Assembly: GCA_965279115.1 (NCBI GenBank)
Contig: OZ257137.1
Span: 1,550,001 to 1,614,000 of the forward strand
Direction: 5' to 3'
Length of the DNA: 64,000 nt
Source: JAEUOS01 sp965279115
Lineage (GTDB): Bacteria; Pseudomonadota; Gammaproteobacteria; Burkholderiales; JAEUOS01
Below are positions 9,801 through 16,738 of the stretch, piece by piece; positions within the stretch are counted from its first letter, which is position 1, and every line of letters starts with the position of its first letter. The notes under the pieces were generated by a model that had not been told where the DNA came from, searched no databases, and saw only the letters and a list, made by a program, of their open reading frames with translations. The position numbers and the translations under genes were made by a program.

Positions 9801-10071
9801 ACACCGACATCACGTGCTCGACACCGGCGATCTGCGAGAGCACCTGCTCGGCCGGGCCGGCGACCATCTGCTCGACATCGGCCACGCCGGCGCCGGGAAA
9901 CGCCACGAACACGTTGGCCATGGTGACGTTGATCTGCGGTTCCTCCTCGCGCGGTGTGACCATGACGGCGAACACGCCGAGCAAGAAGGCCATCAGCGCC
10001 AGCAAGGGCGTGATGCTGGCCGCCTGGAAGTAGGCGGCGATGCGACCCGAGATGCCTAGCCGGGGGGTCAT
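6826..10071 (-). CDS. RND-family efflux pump permease
   Basis: This 1081-residue protein is the inner-membrane pump of a tripartite efflux system. It has the RND layout: one N-terminal helix, a large periplasmic loop, a block of helices containing GILVDDAIVVVENI (the proton-relay aspartates of TM4), a second periplasmic loop, and a final helix block with ARNSILLVDFINL-like sequence. It looks more like the smaller HAE/"efflux RND permease" clades than the CzcA heavy-metal clade, so the substrate is open. The adaptor gene is nine bases upstream and DUF2892 is coupled downstream. The divergent ArsR gene is the likely regulator. Confidence 0.93.
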   Translation of the reverse strand: MTPRLGISGRIAAYFQAASITPLLALMAFLLGVFAVMVTPREEEPQINVTMANVFVAFPGAGVADVEQMVAGPAEQVLSQIAGVEHVMSVSRPGMAVLTVQFKVGVPRTEALVRLHDTVAANADWLPRGLGVAEPLVKPKGIDDVPIVNLTLYSKSPAIGPYDIERVAHSIEADIKRVAGTREVITTGGPGRAVTVLLDPARMAASGITVADLRGVLAGANQNVAAGDLVSANRTVAVETGPFLRDATDVAELVVAVRERKPVFLGDVATVRDGPPAPARLVWHGIAGKDGGDFPAVTIAVTKKPGENAIEVANAVLARVEALKNTVIPREVEVAVTRNYGATANDKAQKLIQKLLFATASVVALVFIALGRREAAIVGTAVVLTLTVTLFASWAWGFTLNRVSLFALIFSIGILVDDAIVVVENIHRHQHLYPGKPLADIIPAAVDEVGGPTILATFTVLAALLPMAFVSGLMGPYMAPIPINASMGMLLSLAIAFMVTPWLARLWMKPVPAPAEGAPHHAEPSGLAGKLAPLFAAVFRPLLDERRGTRNRALLGALVGFLILISVALPAAGLVLLKMLPFDNKSEFQVVVDMPAGTPVEKTAAVLRELGAYLAAQPEVTDYQAYAGTAAPINFNGLVRQYYLRAGGEYGDIQVNLRDKQHRSEQSHAIATRMRVELKMIGLRMGANVKVVEVPPGPPVLSPIVAEVYGPDAAGRRDVARAVRAVFAKTAGVEDIDDSSIAAAPRKLVLVDRRKAGLLGVSQQAIATTLRAGLAGEATTYLHDASKFPAPVVLQLPPETHGEIDELLKLTVRAADGRSVPIRELVTVSDSLREQPAFHKDLLPVSYVVGDMAGKLDSPLYAMFAMRGEIAALKAPGGAPLGEYFIRQPEEAYRGYAIKWDGEWQITYETFRDMGAAYAVGLVLIYLLVVAQFGSYLTPLIIMAPIPLTIIGVMPGHALLGSQFTATSMIGMIALAGIIVRNSILLVDFINLQVASGVPLAEAIPRSAITRAQPIMLTGLAAMLGAFFILDDPIFNGLAISLIFGILVSTVLTLVVIPLLYFVAYRKRQPVPAAQPQGATS

Positions 10072-10080
10072 CTGGATTCC

Positions 10081-11154
10081 TTAGCGGAAGGCTGCCGCAG
10101 CTTGCGGGTCGGCCGCAACCCGCTCGCCGGCGGCTACACCGGCGAGGATTTCCACGCCATCCGCGCTTGCACGACCGAGCCGCACCACGCGCAGGTTCGG
10201 CCTGCCTGCCGCATCGAGCACGTATACGGCATTGATCTCCGCACGCCGCAGCACGCTTGTGACGGGCAGGACAAGGCGCGCTTCGCCGCTGGCCGCGCCC
10301 GGCAACCAGACGCGCGCGAACATGCCCGGGGTCAAGCCTGTACCGGAAGCCAGGTCAAAGCGGACCGGGACCGTGTGGGTGGCCGGATCGGCTGCCGGCA
10401 ACACGGCAAGCCGGATCGGCGTCTGCGAGGCGCGCTCGCCCGGCTGGCCAGGCAATTCCACGCGCACATTCTTGTCGGCGCCTGCGACGGCAAGCCGGGC
10501 AACCGCGCTTTGCGGCACTGGCGCGGTTACACGCATGGCGGCCGGGTCGTAGATGGTCATCAGGGCGCGACCGGGCATGGCCATGTCGCCCAGCACAACC
10601 GAAACCTCCGCCACGACCCCGTTGTAGGGCGCCGTGAGCACATAGAAACCCGACTGGGTGCGGGTTGCGCCCGCCTGCGCGAGTTGCGATGCCACCTGCG
10701 CCTCGGTGGTCTTGAACTGGCCTTCGGCGCGCTCCAGCGCGGCCTGGCTGATGTACTGCTTGGCGAACAGCTGGCGCTGGCGCTCCACTTCACGGGTGGC
10801 CACCTCCAGTTCCGCGCGCGCGGCGCGCACCTGCGCATCGCCGGCGGCGGCTGTTTGCTGCGCGGCGCGCGCATCCAGGCGGGCCAGTACCTGACCCGCC
10901 TTGACCGTGTCGCCCGCCTTCACCGTGAGCGCGACCACCGCACCCGGAACCTGGGCGGCAACCACGGTCTGACGGATGGCCTCGATCACGCCGTCGTACG
11001 CGGAGGCGCGCTCGCCGCCAATGTTCTTTACCGCAACCGCGGCCAGCGGGGCAGACGCCACGGTCGCTGCGCCGCCTTGTGGCCACACGGGCGCCATCAG
11101 CCCCATCAGGCCGATTCCCGTCAGCATCATGCGAGCCATCGAAAAACCAGACAT
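10081..11154 (-). CDS. Periplasmic adaptor (membrane fusion protein) of the RND pump
   Basis: This 357-residue HlyD/AcrA-type adaptor has an N-terminal signal sequence (MSGFSMARMMLTGIGLMGLM...). The lipoyl half-motifs are VPGAVVALTVKAGDTVKAGQVLARLDARAA and LTAPYNGVVAEVSVVLGDMAMPGRALMTI, with a helical hairpin between them (about residues 95-150). A beta-barrel and membrane-proximal domain follow. It is the first gene of the operon, directly downstream of the ArsR-type operator and promoter, and it feeds the RND gene nine bases away. Confidence 0.92.
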   Translation of the reverse strand: MSGFSMARMMLTGIGLMGLMAPVWPQGGAATVASAPLAAVAVKNIGGERASAYDGVIEAIRQTVVAAQVPGAVVALTVKAGDTVKAGQVLARLDARAAQQTAAAGDAQVRAARAELEVATREVERQRQLFAKQYISQAALERAEGQFKTTEAQVASQLAQAGATRTQSGFYVLTAPYNGVVAEVSVVLGDMAMPGRALMTIYDPAAMRVTAPVPQSAVARLAVAGADKNVRVELPGQPGERASQTPIRLAVLPAADPATHTVPVRFDLASGTGLTPGMFARVWLPGAASGEARLVLPVTSVLRRAEINAVYVLDAAGRPNLRVVRLGRASADGVEILAGVAAGERVAADPQAAAAFR

Positions 11155-11216
11155 TCCTGCACTCCCTAAGTGGTGGCGCCGTGCAAAAAAATTGGGCCAT
11201 CGCCAATTGATGTGTT

Positions 11217-11245
11217 ATTATTTGCGCAAATACGCAAATAGTCAA
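11217..11245 (-). promoter_or_regulatory. Sigma-70-type promoter of the RND/sulfur operon
   Basis: On the - strand, TTGACT (11245-11240) is followed after exactly 17 bases by AATAAT (11222-11217). This is a near-consensus -35/-10 pair. It lies about 60-70 bases upstream of the adaptor ATG. The perfect palindrome at 11219-11232 covers the -10 box and the end of the spacer, which fits repression by the divergent ArsR protein. Confidence 0.7.
11219..11232. promoter_or_regulatory. ArsR-family operator (perfect 14-bp palindrome)
   Basis: TATTTGCGCAAATA is a perfect inverted repeat. It is followed by a further ACGCAAATA half-site (11232-11240), so the region has one full site and an extra half. 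AT-rich palindromes of this type, overlapping the promoter between divergent genes, are typical of ArsR/SmtB repressors. It lies between the arsR-type gene and the pump operon and could control both. Confidence 0.65.
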
Positions 11246-11284
11246 GTACGTAATTAACTAATTTTATTGCCAAGGAGGCCCGGA

Positions 11285-11683
11285 ATGGGCATCATTGCGG
11301 CACCGCAAAAAGGATCCTGCCCCGCCATGGAAGGCATGTCGAATGAAGCCCTGCATCAGGTGGCCGCGTATTTCCAGGCGCTGTCGGAACCGACGCGCCT
11401 GAAAATCCTCAACCTGCTGCGCGACGGCGAACGCAATGTCAGCGAAATCGCCGAGGCCACCCGCTACACGGCGGCGAATGTCTCGCGTCACCTGACGCTC
11501 CTCACCAAACATGGCCTGGTGGCGCGCGAAGGTCGTGGCAATGCGGTGTATTACCGGATTGCCGACGAGTCGATCTATGCCCTGTGCGACCTGGTCTGCG
11601 GCAACATCGCGCGGCAGTTCGAGCGCACGGCGCGAGAACGCGACGCCTTCGTGCGTACTTCGCGGCCAGTGGCGACGGACTGA
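11285..11683 (+). CDS. ArsR-family winged-helix repressor
   Basis: This 132-residue ArsR/SmtB-family repressor has the family signature LSEPTRLKILNLL, a recognition helix region (VSEIAEATRYTAANVSRHLTLLTKHGLV) and a beta wing (REGRGNAVYYRI). Candidate sensing cysteines are Cys12 in the N-terminal arm and the Cys101/Cys105 pair (ALCDLVCG) in the dimerisation helix. That is not the CVC metal-binding motif of the recognition helix seen in ArsR. It could instead sense persulfide or oxidised sulfur, as SqrR/BigR proteins do with two cysteines. The ATG is preceded by AAGGAGG with good spacing, so the in-frame TTG upstream is rejected. It is divergent from the pump operon. Confidence 0.9.
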   Translation: MGIIAAPQKGSCPAMEGMSNEALHQVAAYFQALSEPTRLKILNLLRDGERNVSEIAEATRYTAANVSRHLTLLTKHGLVAREGRGNAVYYRIADESIYALCDLVCGNIARQFERTARERDAFVRTSRPVATD

Positions 11684-11751
11684 CGCGAGCGCGAAACCGT
11701 TCCGCCCCCGGCCCAGCGCGACAAGCCGCCGCGGCGTGGTAACGTCCCGCA

Positions 11752-12372
11752 ATGAAATCGATTGAATGGCTGCCGGTGGTGGCCGCCCTGGTGATTCTCG
11801 CCGGCCGCTACATATGGACCTTGAAGCGCAGCGAGGAATTACGGCTATCGATCGAGATCCGCCAGGCGTGGGTGCGACGCATACTCGCCGGACCCGGTGC
11901 CGAAATCCTTGCCGTGCAGACGGTGCGCAATTCGATCATGGCCTCTTCCCTGATGGCCACCACAACCACGCTCGCGTTGATGGGCGCGCTGACCATCGGG
12001 CATGCCCAGGTGGGCGCGCTGGGACAACTGGCCAGCCCGGAGGGCGTGGAGTCCCTGCTGCACACAACCGAGGTACGCCTGTTCCTGCCGATCGCGCTGC
12101 TGGCGGCCTGCGTGGTGTTTTTTTCCGGCGCGGTGCGCCTTTACCACCGCACCAGCTATTCGCTGGGCTTGTCCAAGGGCAGCAGCGAGATGCATGCCGC
12201 CGCCGAGGCTGCCGCCATCATGGAACTGACCCGTGCCGCCCGGCTTTATCGCAATGGCTGGCGTGCCTTTTATGGTTCGATCGCCACGGGCGCATGGCTG
12301 GTGTCGGGATGGATGATGCTGGTGACCACGCTCATCATCGTCGGCATCGACATCGCGGCGAAAATAGAATAG
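11752..12372 (+). CDS. DUF599-family membrane protein
   Basis: This 206-residue integral membrane protein fits DUF599, with about four hydrophobic helices (residues 6-22, 60-85, 110-130 and 178-200). The conserved features are a WVRRILA segment, AVQTVRNSIMASSLMATTTTLALMG and the end segment RLYRNGWRAFYGSIATGAWL. The function is unknown. It starts 69 bases after the arsR-type gene and ends 36 bases before the dehydrogenase. It may share a transcript with either neighbour, but nothing ties it to a process. Confidence 0.85.
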   Translation: MKSIEWLPVVAALVILAGRYIWTLKRSEELRLSIEIRQAWVRRILAGPGAEILAVQTVRNSIMASSLMATTTTLALMGALTIGHAQVGALGQLASPEGVESLLHTTEVRLFLPIALLAACVVFFSGAVRLYHRTSYSLGLSKGSSEMHAAAEAAAIMELTRAARLYRNGWRAFYGSIATGAWLVSGWMMLVTTLIIVGIDIAAKIE

Positions 12373-12408
12373 CGCGCCGGCCAACGGCGCGCGCAAACTG
12401 GAGACAGC

Positions 12409-13485
12409 ATGAAGACCTACAAGATCGCCTGCATTCCCGGCGACGGCATCGGCAAGGAAGTCATTCCCGCAGGGCAGGAAGTACTGGCCGCGCTTGCAGC
12501 CGCGCAGTCCGGCTTCGACTTCGAGTTCGAAAATTTCGGCTGGGGCGGCGACTGGTATCGCCAGCACGGCCAGATGATGCCGGCCGACGGCCTCGACGCG
12601 CTGCGCGGCAAGGATGCGATCTTGTTCGGCTCGGCCGGCGACCCGCATATTCCCGACCACATCACGCTGTGGGGCCTGCGCCTGAAGATCTGCCAGGGCT
12701 TCGACCAGTACGCCAACGTGCGGCCGACGCGCATATTGCCGGGCATCGAGACACCGCTGGCGAAATGCAGGCGCGAGGACCTCGACTGGGTGATCGTGCG
12801 CGAGAACTCCGAAGGCGAATACTCCGGCGTCGGCGGGCGCGCCCACCAGGGCCACCCCATCGAGGTGGCTACAGACGTTTCCATCATGACACGCGCCGGT
12901 GTGGAACGCGTGCAGCGCTACGCATTCAAGCTGGCACAGTCGCGGCCCCGCAAGCTCTTGACGGTGATCACCAAGTCCAACGCGCAGCGCCATGCCATGG
13001 TGATGTGGGACGAGATCGCCGTGCAAGTCGCGAAGGAATTCCCGGACGTGAAATGGGACAAGGAACTGGTCGACGCGGCCACCGCGCGCATGGTCAACCG
13101 CCCGGCCTCGATGGACACCATAGTCGCCACCAACCTGCATGCCGACATCCTCTCCGACCTGGCCGCGGCGCTGGCCGGCAGCCTCGGCATCGCGCCGACC
13201 GGCAACATCGATCCGGAGCGCCGTTACCCCTCGATGTTCGAGCCTATCCACGGCTCGGCATTCGACATCATGGGCAAGGGACTGGCCAATCCGATCGGCA
13301 CCTTCTGGTCATGCGTGATGCTGCTCGAGCATCTCGGGGAGTACGCCGCCGCCAAGCGCCTGATGGCTGCCATCGAGGGCGTGACGGCGAACAAGGCGCT
13401 GCATACCGGCGACCTTGGCGGAACCGCAAAGACGGTGGACGTGACGCGGGCGGTGATCGCCGCGTTGTCGATAGCGGCCGGCTGA
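12409..13485 (+). CDS. ttuC: Tartrate dehydrogenase/decarboxylase-type beta-decarboxylating dehydrogenase
   Basis: This 358-residue NAD- and divalent-metal-dependent (D)-2-hydroxyacid oxidative decarboxylase belongs to the isocitrate/isopropylmalate dehydrogenase family. Visible motifs are IPGDGIGKEV, RENSEGEYSGVGG, NLHADILSDLAAALAGSLG (metal aspartates) and EPIHGSAFDIMGKGLANPIG. The GDWYRQHGQMMP and IPDHITLWGLRLKI segments are typical of the tartrate/malate branch rather than leuB. A purine-rich CTGGAGACAGC lies before the ATG. Substrate could be tartrate, malate or a related acid. Confidence 0.85.
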   Translation: MKTYKIACIPGDGIGKEVIPAGQEVLAALAAAQSGFDFEFENFGWGGDWYRQHGQMMPADGLDALRGKDAILFGSAGDPHIPDHITLWGLRLKICQGFDQYANVRPTRILPGIETPLAKCRREDLDWVIVRENSEGEYSGVGGRAHQGHPIEVATDVSIMTRAGVERVQRYAFKLAQSRPRKLLTVITKSNAQRHAMVMWDEIAVQVAKEFPDVKWDKELVDAATARMVNRPASMDTIVATNLHADILSDLAAALAGSLGIAPTGNIDPERRYPSMFEPIHGSAFDIMGKGLANPIGTFWSCVMLLEHLGEYAAAKRLMAAIEGVTANKALHTGDLGGTAKTVDVTRAVIAALSIAAG

Positions 13486-13834
13486 CACTCCCTCGCGCGG
13501 CCACGCTGCCAATCTGTGACGCCACAGATCGGCAAGCCCGCGCCGTAGCGAAGAATTTCAGCGGAATCCGCGTGCACGAATGCGCGCGGCAAGGGATCTC
13601 TCGCCCTTGACGTGACCTGAAGATCTCGCCGGGAAACCAATTTGAGCGCCACGCCAAAGACCGGTATTGCTCTCTTTGCTCCCAACTATTCACCACTTGT
13701 AGTTACGATCGGTCAATTTCCTGCTTCGCAAAGATCGCCGGGAAAAGTAAAGTTCATTTCACCGAGACACGCTAGTCGTATTTTCGTCATGGCCTCGATT
13801 TCGATCTGCAATCGACCTTAACGAGAGGATGTGA
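13486..13834. other. Intergenic stretch without a recognisable gene
   Basis: These 349 bases contain no convincing coding frame. An imperfect inverted repeat (13508-13533, core ATCTGTG-ACGC-CACAGAT, extended by GCC/GGC after one mismatch) lies 22 bases after the dehydrogenase stop. It may help end that transcript, but no T-run follows. The right half is AT-richer than its surroundings and may hold the promoter of the next gene, though I cannot pick a clear -35/-10 pair. Confidence 0.4.
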
Positions 13835-14305
13835 ATGAACCAACGTGAACATTTCCGGGTGTCGCCGACGCGATCCGCCAAGACACTCCTGCGATTGAAA
13901 CCAGTCCTGCTTCTGGTTCTCGCATTGCTTGTCGCGCCGCTCCTCGCGACCGCGCAGGTGGCGAAGCAGACGCGCCCCCTGAATGACGACACCTACATCG
14001 AAACCGTCGAGGACTGCATGGCAAAGGCGGAGTCGGCCTACGCCGCAGGACGGTTCTCGGAGGCGTATGGGTTCTACTACTGGGCCGCACTTCGCGACCA
14101 CCCCCTCGCCCAGGAGATGGTGGGCATCATGCTGCTTCTGGGGCATGAGACGTTCGGCGCACAGATCGCTGCCAACCGCAACGAAGCTGCATTCTGGTTG
14201 AAGCAAGCCGCCGCAAACGGGCGCGGCACCTCGCGCAAACTCTCGGCAGCGCTGGCGTTCAAGCCGCCGGGCCCGGCGAATTCGCGCCGGACCCGGCTCA
14301 ACTGA
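13835..14305 (+). CDS. Secreted Sel1/TPR-like small protein
   Basis: This 156-residue protein begins with a basic region and a hydrophobic segment (LLLVLALLVAPLLATAQ) that reads as a signal peptide or anchor. About two Sel1/TPR-like helical repeats follow, AESAYAAGRFSEAYGFYYWAAL and NEAAFWLKQAAANGRG. Sel1-like repeat proteins act in protein-protein contacts, but the partner here is unknown. An AGAGGATGTGA box precedes the ATG. The tail is basic and low-complexity (FKPPGPANSRRTRLN). Confidence 0.65.
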   Translation: MNQREHFRVSPTRSAKTLLRLKPVLLLVLALLVAPLLATAQVAKQTRPLNDDTYIETVEDCMAKAESAYAAGRFSEAYGFYYWAALRDHPLAQEMVGIMLLLGHETFGAQIAANRNEAAFWLKQAAANGRGTSRKLSAALAFKPPGPANSRRTRLN

Positions 14306-14330
14306 CCAACGTTCAGACGCGAGAACCGGC

Positions 14331-14684
14331 GTGGGCACGTCACTACCTGTCTGGGCTCAAATCCTGGGCGCCATGTATGTCGCCACCGGCATCTTCCGGC
14401 TGATCTGCCATGTTCCACAGGCCCGCCGGTGCTTCGATTCGGCAGACGGGTCTTGCGGGGTTTCGTTGGCCACGTGGCTCGGTCTGCTGACCTGCGCGAC
14501 TATCGCATTCCTTTACGCAGTCCTTGTTGTCCGCGATATCCCCCTGATTATCAGTACGTCAGCCAATGTGATTGGGCCCATTCTGGTGATCGGGGGCGTT
14601 ATCCGGTCGCGGATGAATCTGGGTACCAGGAGCGATTTCGACACCGACGATAAAGTGGTCGGCAACCCAGCGAATTCCGAATAG
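14331..14684 (+). CDS. SemiSWEET-like (PQ-loop) three-helix membrane protein
   Basis: This 117-residue protein has three hydrophobic helices (about 7-27, 44-67 and 70-90). A VPQ motif (Pro29-Gln30) lies at the end of the first helix, with GVSLATWLG before the second. That is the half-transporter (SemiSWEET) plan, in which a dimer moves small sugars. The GTG start is used because it completes the first helix; the next ATG would cut it. The soluble C-terminal tail of about 25 residues is extra. Sugar transport is a family-level inference. Confidence 0.6.
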   Translation: MGTSLPVWAQILGAMYVATGIFRLICHVPQARRCFDSADGSCGVSLATWLGLLTCATIAFLYAVLVVRDIPLIISTSANVIGPILVIGGVIRSRMNLGTRSDFDTDDKVVGNPANSE

Positions 14685-14725
14685 CGGCCTGGAAGTCGCA
14701 GTATCGACAGACTGCGTCGGCACAC

Positions 14726-15628
14726 TCAGGGTGCCACGACGCAGTTCTCATAAGCCGGTTCATTACGCACCAGCCCGCCGGTACGGACACTCAAGGCCAG
14801 GCGGGCGAAGCCTGGCCGCGAGATCGCAGGGGTATTCGACCAGATACCCGCGCTCAAGTAATTTCGCAGCCCATTCTCCAACAGCGCTGGCGGCACGTGC
14901 GCGAAGTAGGGCGCGACAACAGCGGCCAGATCCTGACCATCGTGTCCGGCCAGCCACTGGTGCATGCGCGCGGTGGCGCGCACAGCCGCCTGTAGCGCGG
15001 GCCGGTTGCGTTCCACGCCGTCATGCGTGGCGATCAGGCTGGTATAGGAAGTGGGCCCGCGCTCGCTTGCCGCATGCAGGATGCGCCCCCAGCCTTCCGC
15101 CAAGGCCTGCGACACATAGGGCTCGAACAACTGCGCCACATCAAGCCTGCCTTGACGCAGGGCATCGAGGTTGGCCTGCATGGACTGGTTGGTCACGCGC
15201 TCGACGGTTGCCGGATCGACACCCGCGTCGCGCAAGTCTTGCTGCAGGCATAGCCAAGGCGTGACAACTTCGCTGACCGAACCCATCCGCAGGCGCGCCA
15301 GCTCCGCCAGTTTGAATGCCGGCGCTCCCTTCCACGCGGCATCGGCGCGCCCGACCAGGAAAAACGGATCGCGCGTCACCACCTCGCAAAAGCACACCAG
15401 CGAGGAACCGTCCATCCCCCTTTCGTCCCTGTCCTTGATCACCCGCATGGGACCGGCCCAGGTGACGTCGATCTCGCCGCTCCGCAAACCCGCAATCGCC
15501 GCGCCCGGCGCGGGCGAATCGAGCAACTGCAGTTCCACGCCTTCTGCCGCGTAGAACCCCAGCGCCTGCGTGGCATAGAACGGCGCATAAAAAACGGCGC
15601 GGAAATTTTCGGCGAGACGCAACAACAT
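14726..15628 (-). CDS. NMT1/THI5-like (SsuA/ThiY type) substrate-binding protein without signal peptide
   Basis: This 300-residue periplasmic-binding-protein fold of the NMT1/THI5 type shows FYAPFYATQALGFYAAEGVE, an early DVTWAGPMRVI segment and ASERGPTSYTSLIAT. Such proteins bind pyrimidines, sulfonates or nitrogenous aromatics for an ABC importer. The N-terminus (MLLRLAENFRAVF) goes directly into the fold with no Sec signal or lipobox, so it may act in the cytoplasm or the start may be mis-set. No ABC permease or ATPase gene is adjacent. It is divergent from the Bug receptor gene. Confidence 0.7.
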   Translation of the reverse strand: MLLRLAENFRAVFYAPFYATQALGFYAAEGVELQLLDSPAPGAAIAGLRSGEIDVTWAGPMRVIKDRDERGMDGSSLVCFCEVVTRDPFFLVGRADAAWKGAPAFKLAELARLRMGSVSEVVTPWLCLQQDLRDAGVDPATVERVTNQSMQANLDALRQGRLDVAQLFEPYVSQALAEGWGRILHAASERGPTSYTSLIATHDGVERNRPALQAAVRATARMHQWLAGHDGQDLAAVVAPYFAHVPPALLENGLRNYLSAGIWSNTPAISRPGFARLALSVRTGGLVRNEPAYENCVVAP

Positions 15629-15741
15629 GATGGTGGGCCACGAAAGGAGTGTCGACCATTATGCATATACTGGGATTGGCATCCCCCTTGCATGTTCGGT
15701 GACGGTCGATGCTCACATCCAATGAACAGTCAGGAACACCC

Positions 15742-16719
15742 ATGAAGCGTCTGCTTGCCAACCTGTTGCTATGCGCGCTGGCGCTTGGCTGCAATGCCAC
15801 CTTCGCCGCGCCTGGCGACGACTTTCCCAACAAGCCGATCCGCATCGTCGTTACCGTGCCACCGGGCGGCGCCGCGGACTTCATTGCGCGCCTGGTCGGC
15901 ACCCGGCTTGCGCAGGAGATGGGGGTTCCTGTGGTCATCGAGAACCGCGCCGGTGCCAGTGGCACCATCGCCGCCGCCTTCGTCGCCAAGGCCGACCCGG
16001 ACGGCTACACGCTGCTGCAGAATTCCATCACCACCCACGGCATCGGGCCGGCGCTGTTCACCAAGCTGCCCTACGATTCCTTCAAGGACCTGGCGCCGGT
16101 GTCGATGCTGGCGGCGCTGCCCTTGATCATGACCGTCAACGCCTCGCTGCCAGCCGCGACGCTCGAGGAGTTCGTGGTGCAGGCAAAAGCCAGGCCCGGG
16201 CAACTCAGCTTTGCATCATCCGGCAACGGCGGCGCGCCGCACATGGCGGGCGAGCTTTTCAAGATCGCCACCGACATCGACATGCTGCACGTGCCCTACA
16301 AGGGCAGCGGCCCGGCCGTGGTGGACCTGGCAAGCGGCCGGGTACAGGTGATGTTCGACGCCGCGCCGTCCCTCTTGCCGCACATCCAGTCCGGCAAGCT
16401 GCGAGCGCTGGCCGCCGCCAGCGCCAAGCGCAATCCGCTCACGCCGAACGCTCCCACCTTCGACGAGCGCGGCATCAAGGGCATGCACATCTCGCTCTGG
16501 TACGGCATGCAGGTGCCCGCGGCCACGCCGGCGGTGGTGATCAGCCGCCTCAACGCGGCCTTGCGCAAGGTGCTGGAGGCGCCCGAGGTTCAGCAACGCC
16601 TCGCAGACCAGGGCGCGCAGGCCATGCCCAACAGCCCCGAGCAGTTCGCGGCCTTCATGCGCGAGGACTCACAGCGCTGGGCCGGGGTGGTGAAGCGGGC
16701 GCGGGTGACGATGGACTGA
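15742..16719 (+). CDS. Bug-family (TctC-like) periplasmic solute receptor
   Basis: This 325-residue tripartite tricarboxylate transporter receptor starts with a Sec signal (MKRLLANLLLCALALGCNATFA). The Bug signatures are FPNKPIRIVVTVPPGGAADF, VVIENRAGASGTIAA, ADPDGYTLL, HVPYKGSGPAVVDLASGRVQ and PAVVISRLNAAL. Start at the ATG preceded by AGGAACACCC; an in-frame ATG 33 bases upstream adds non-signal residues. The ligand is probably a carboxylate, but it cannot be read. No TctA/TctB membrane genes are nearby. Confidence 0.9.
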   Translation: MKRLLANLLLCALALGCNATFAAPGDDFPNKPIRIVVTVPPGGAADFIARLVGTRLAQEMGVPVVIENRAGASGTIAAAFVAKADPDGYTLLQNSITTHGIGPALFTKLPYDSFKDLAPVSMLAALPLIMTVNASLPAATLEEFVVQAKARPGQLSFASSGNGGAPHMAGELFKIATDIDMLHVPYKGSGPAVVDLASGRVQVMFDAAPSLLPHIQSGKLRALAAASAKRNPLTPNAPTFDERGIKGMHISLWYGMQVPAATPAVVISRLNAALRKVLEAPEVQQRLADQGAQAMPNSPEQFAAFMREDSQRWAGVVKRARVTMD

Positions 16720-16738
16720 TCCTACGCCCACCGTTGCG

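Noticed and set aside
11766..13610. 614-codon + frame across DUF599 and the tartrate dehydrogenase gene
   Set aside because: It runs through two well-supported genes in another frame and encodes Arg/Gly-rich sequence without motifs.
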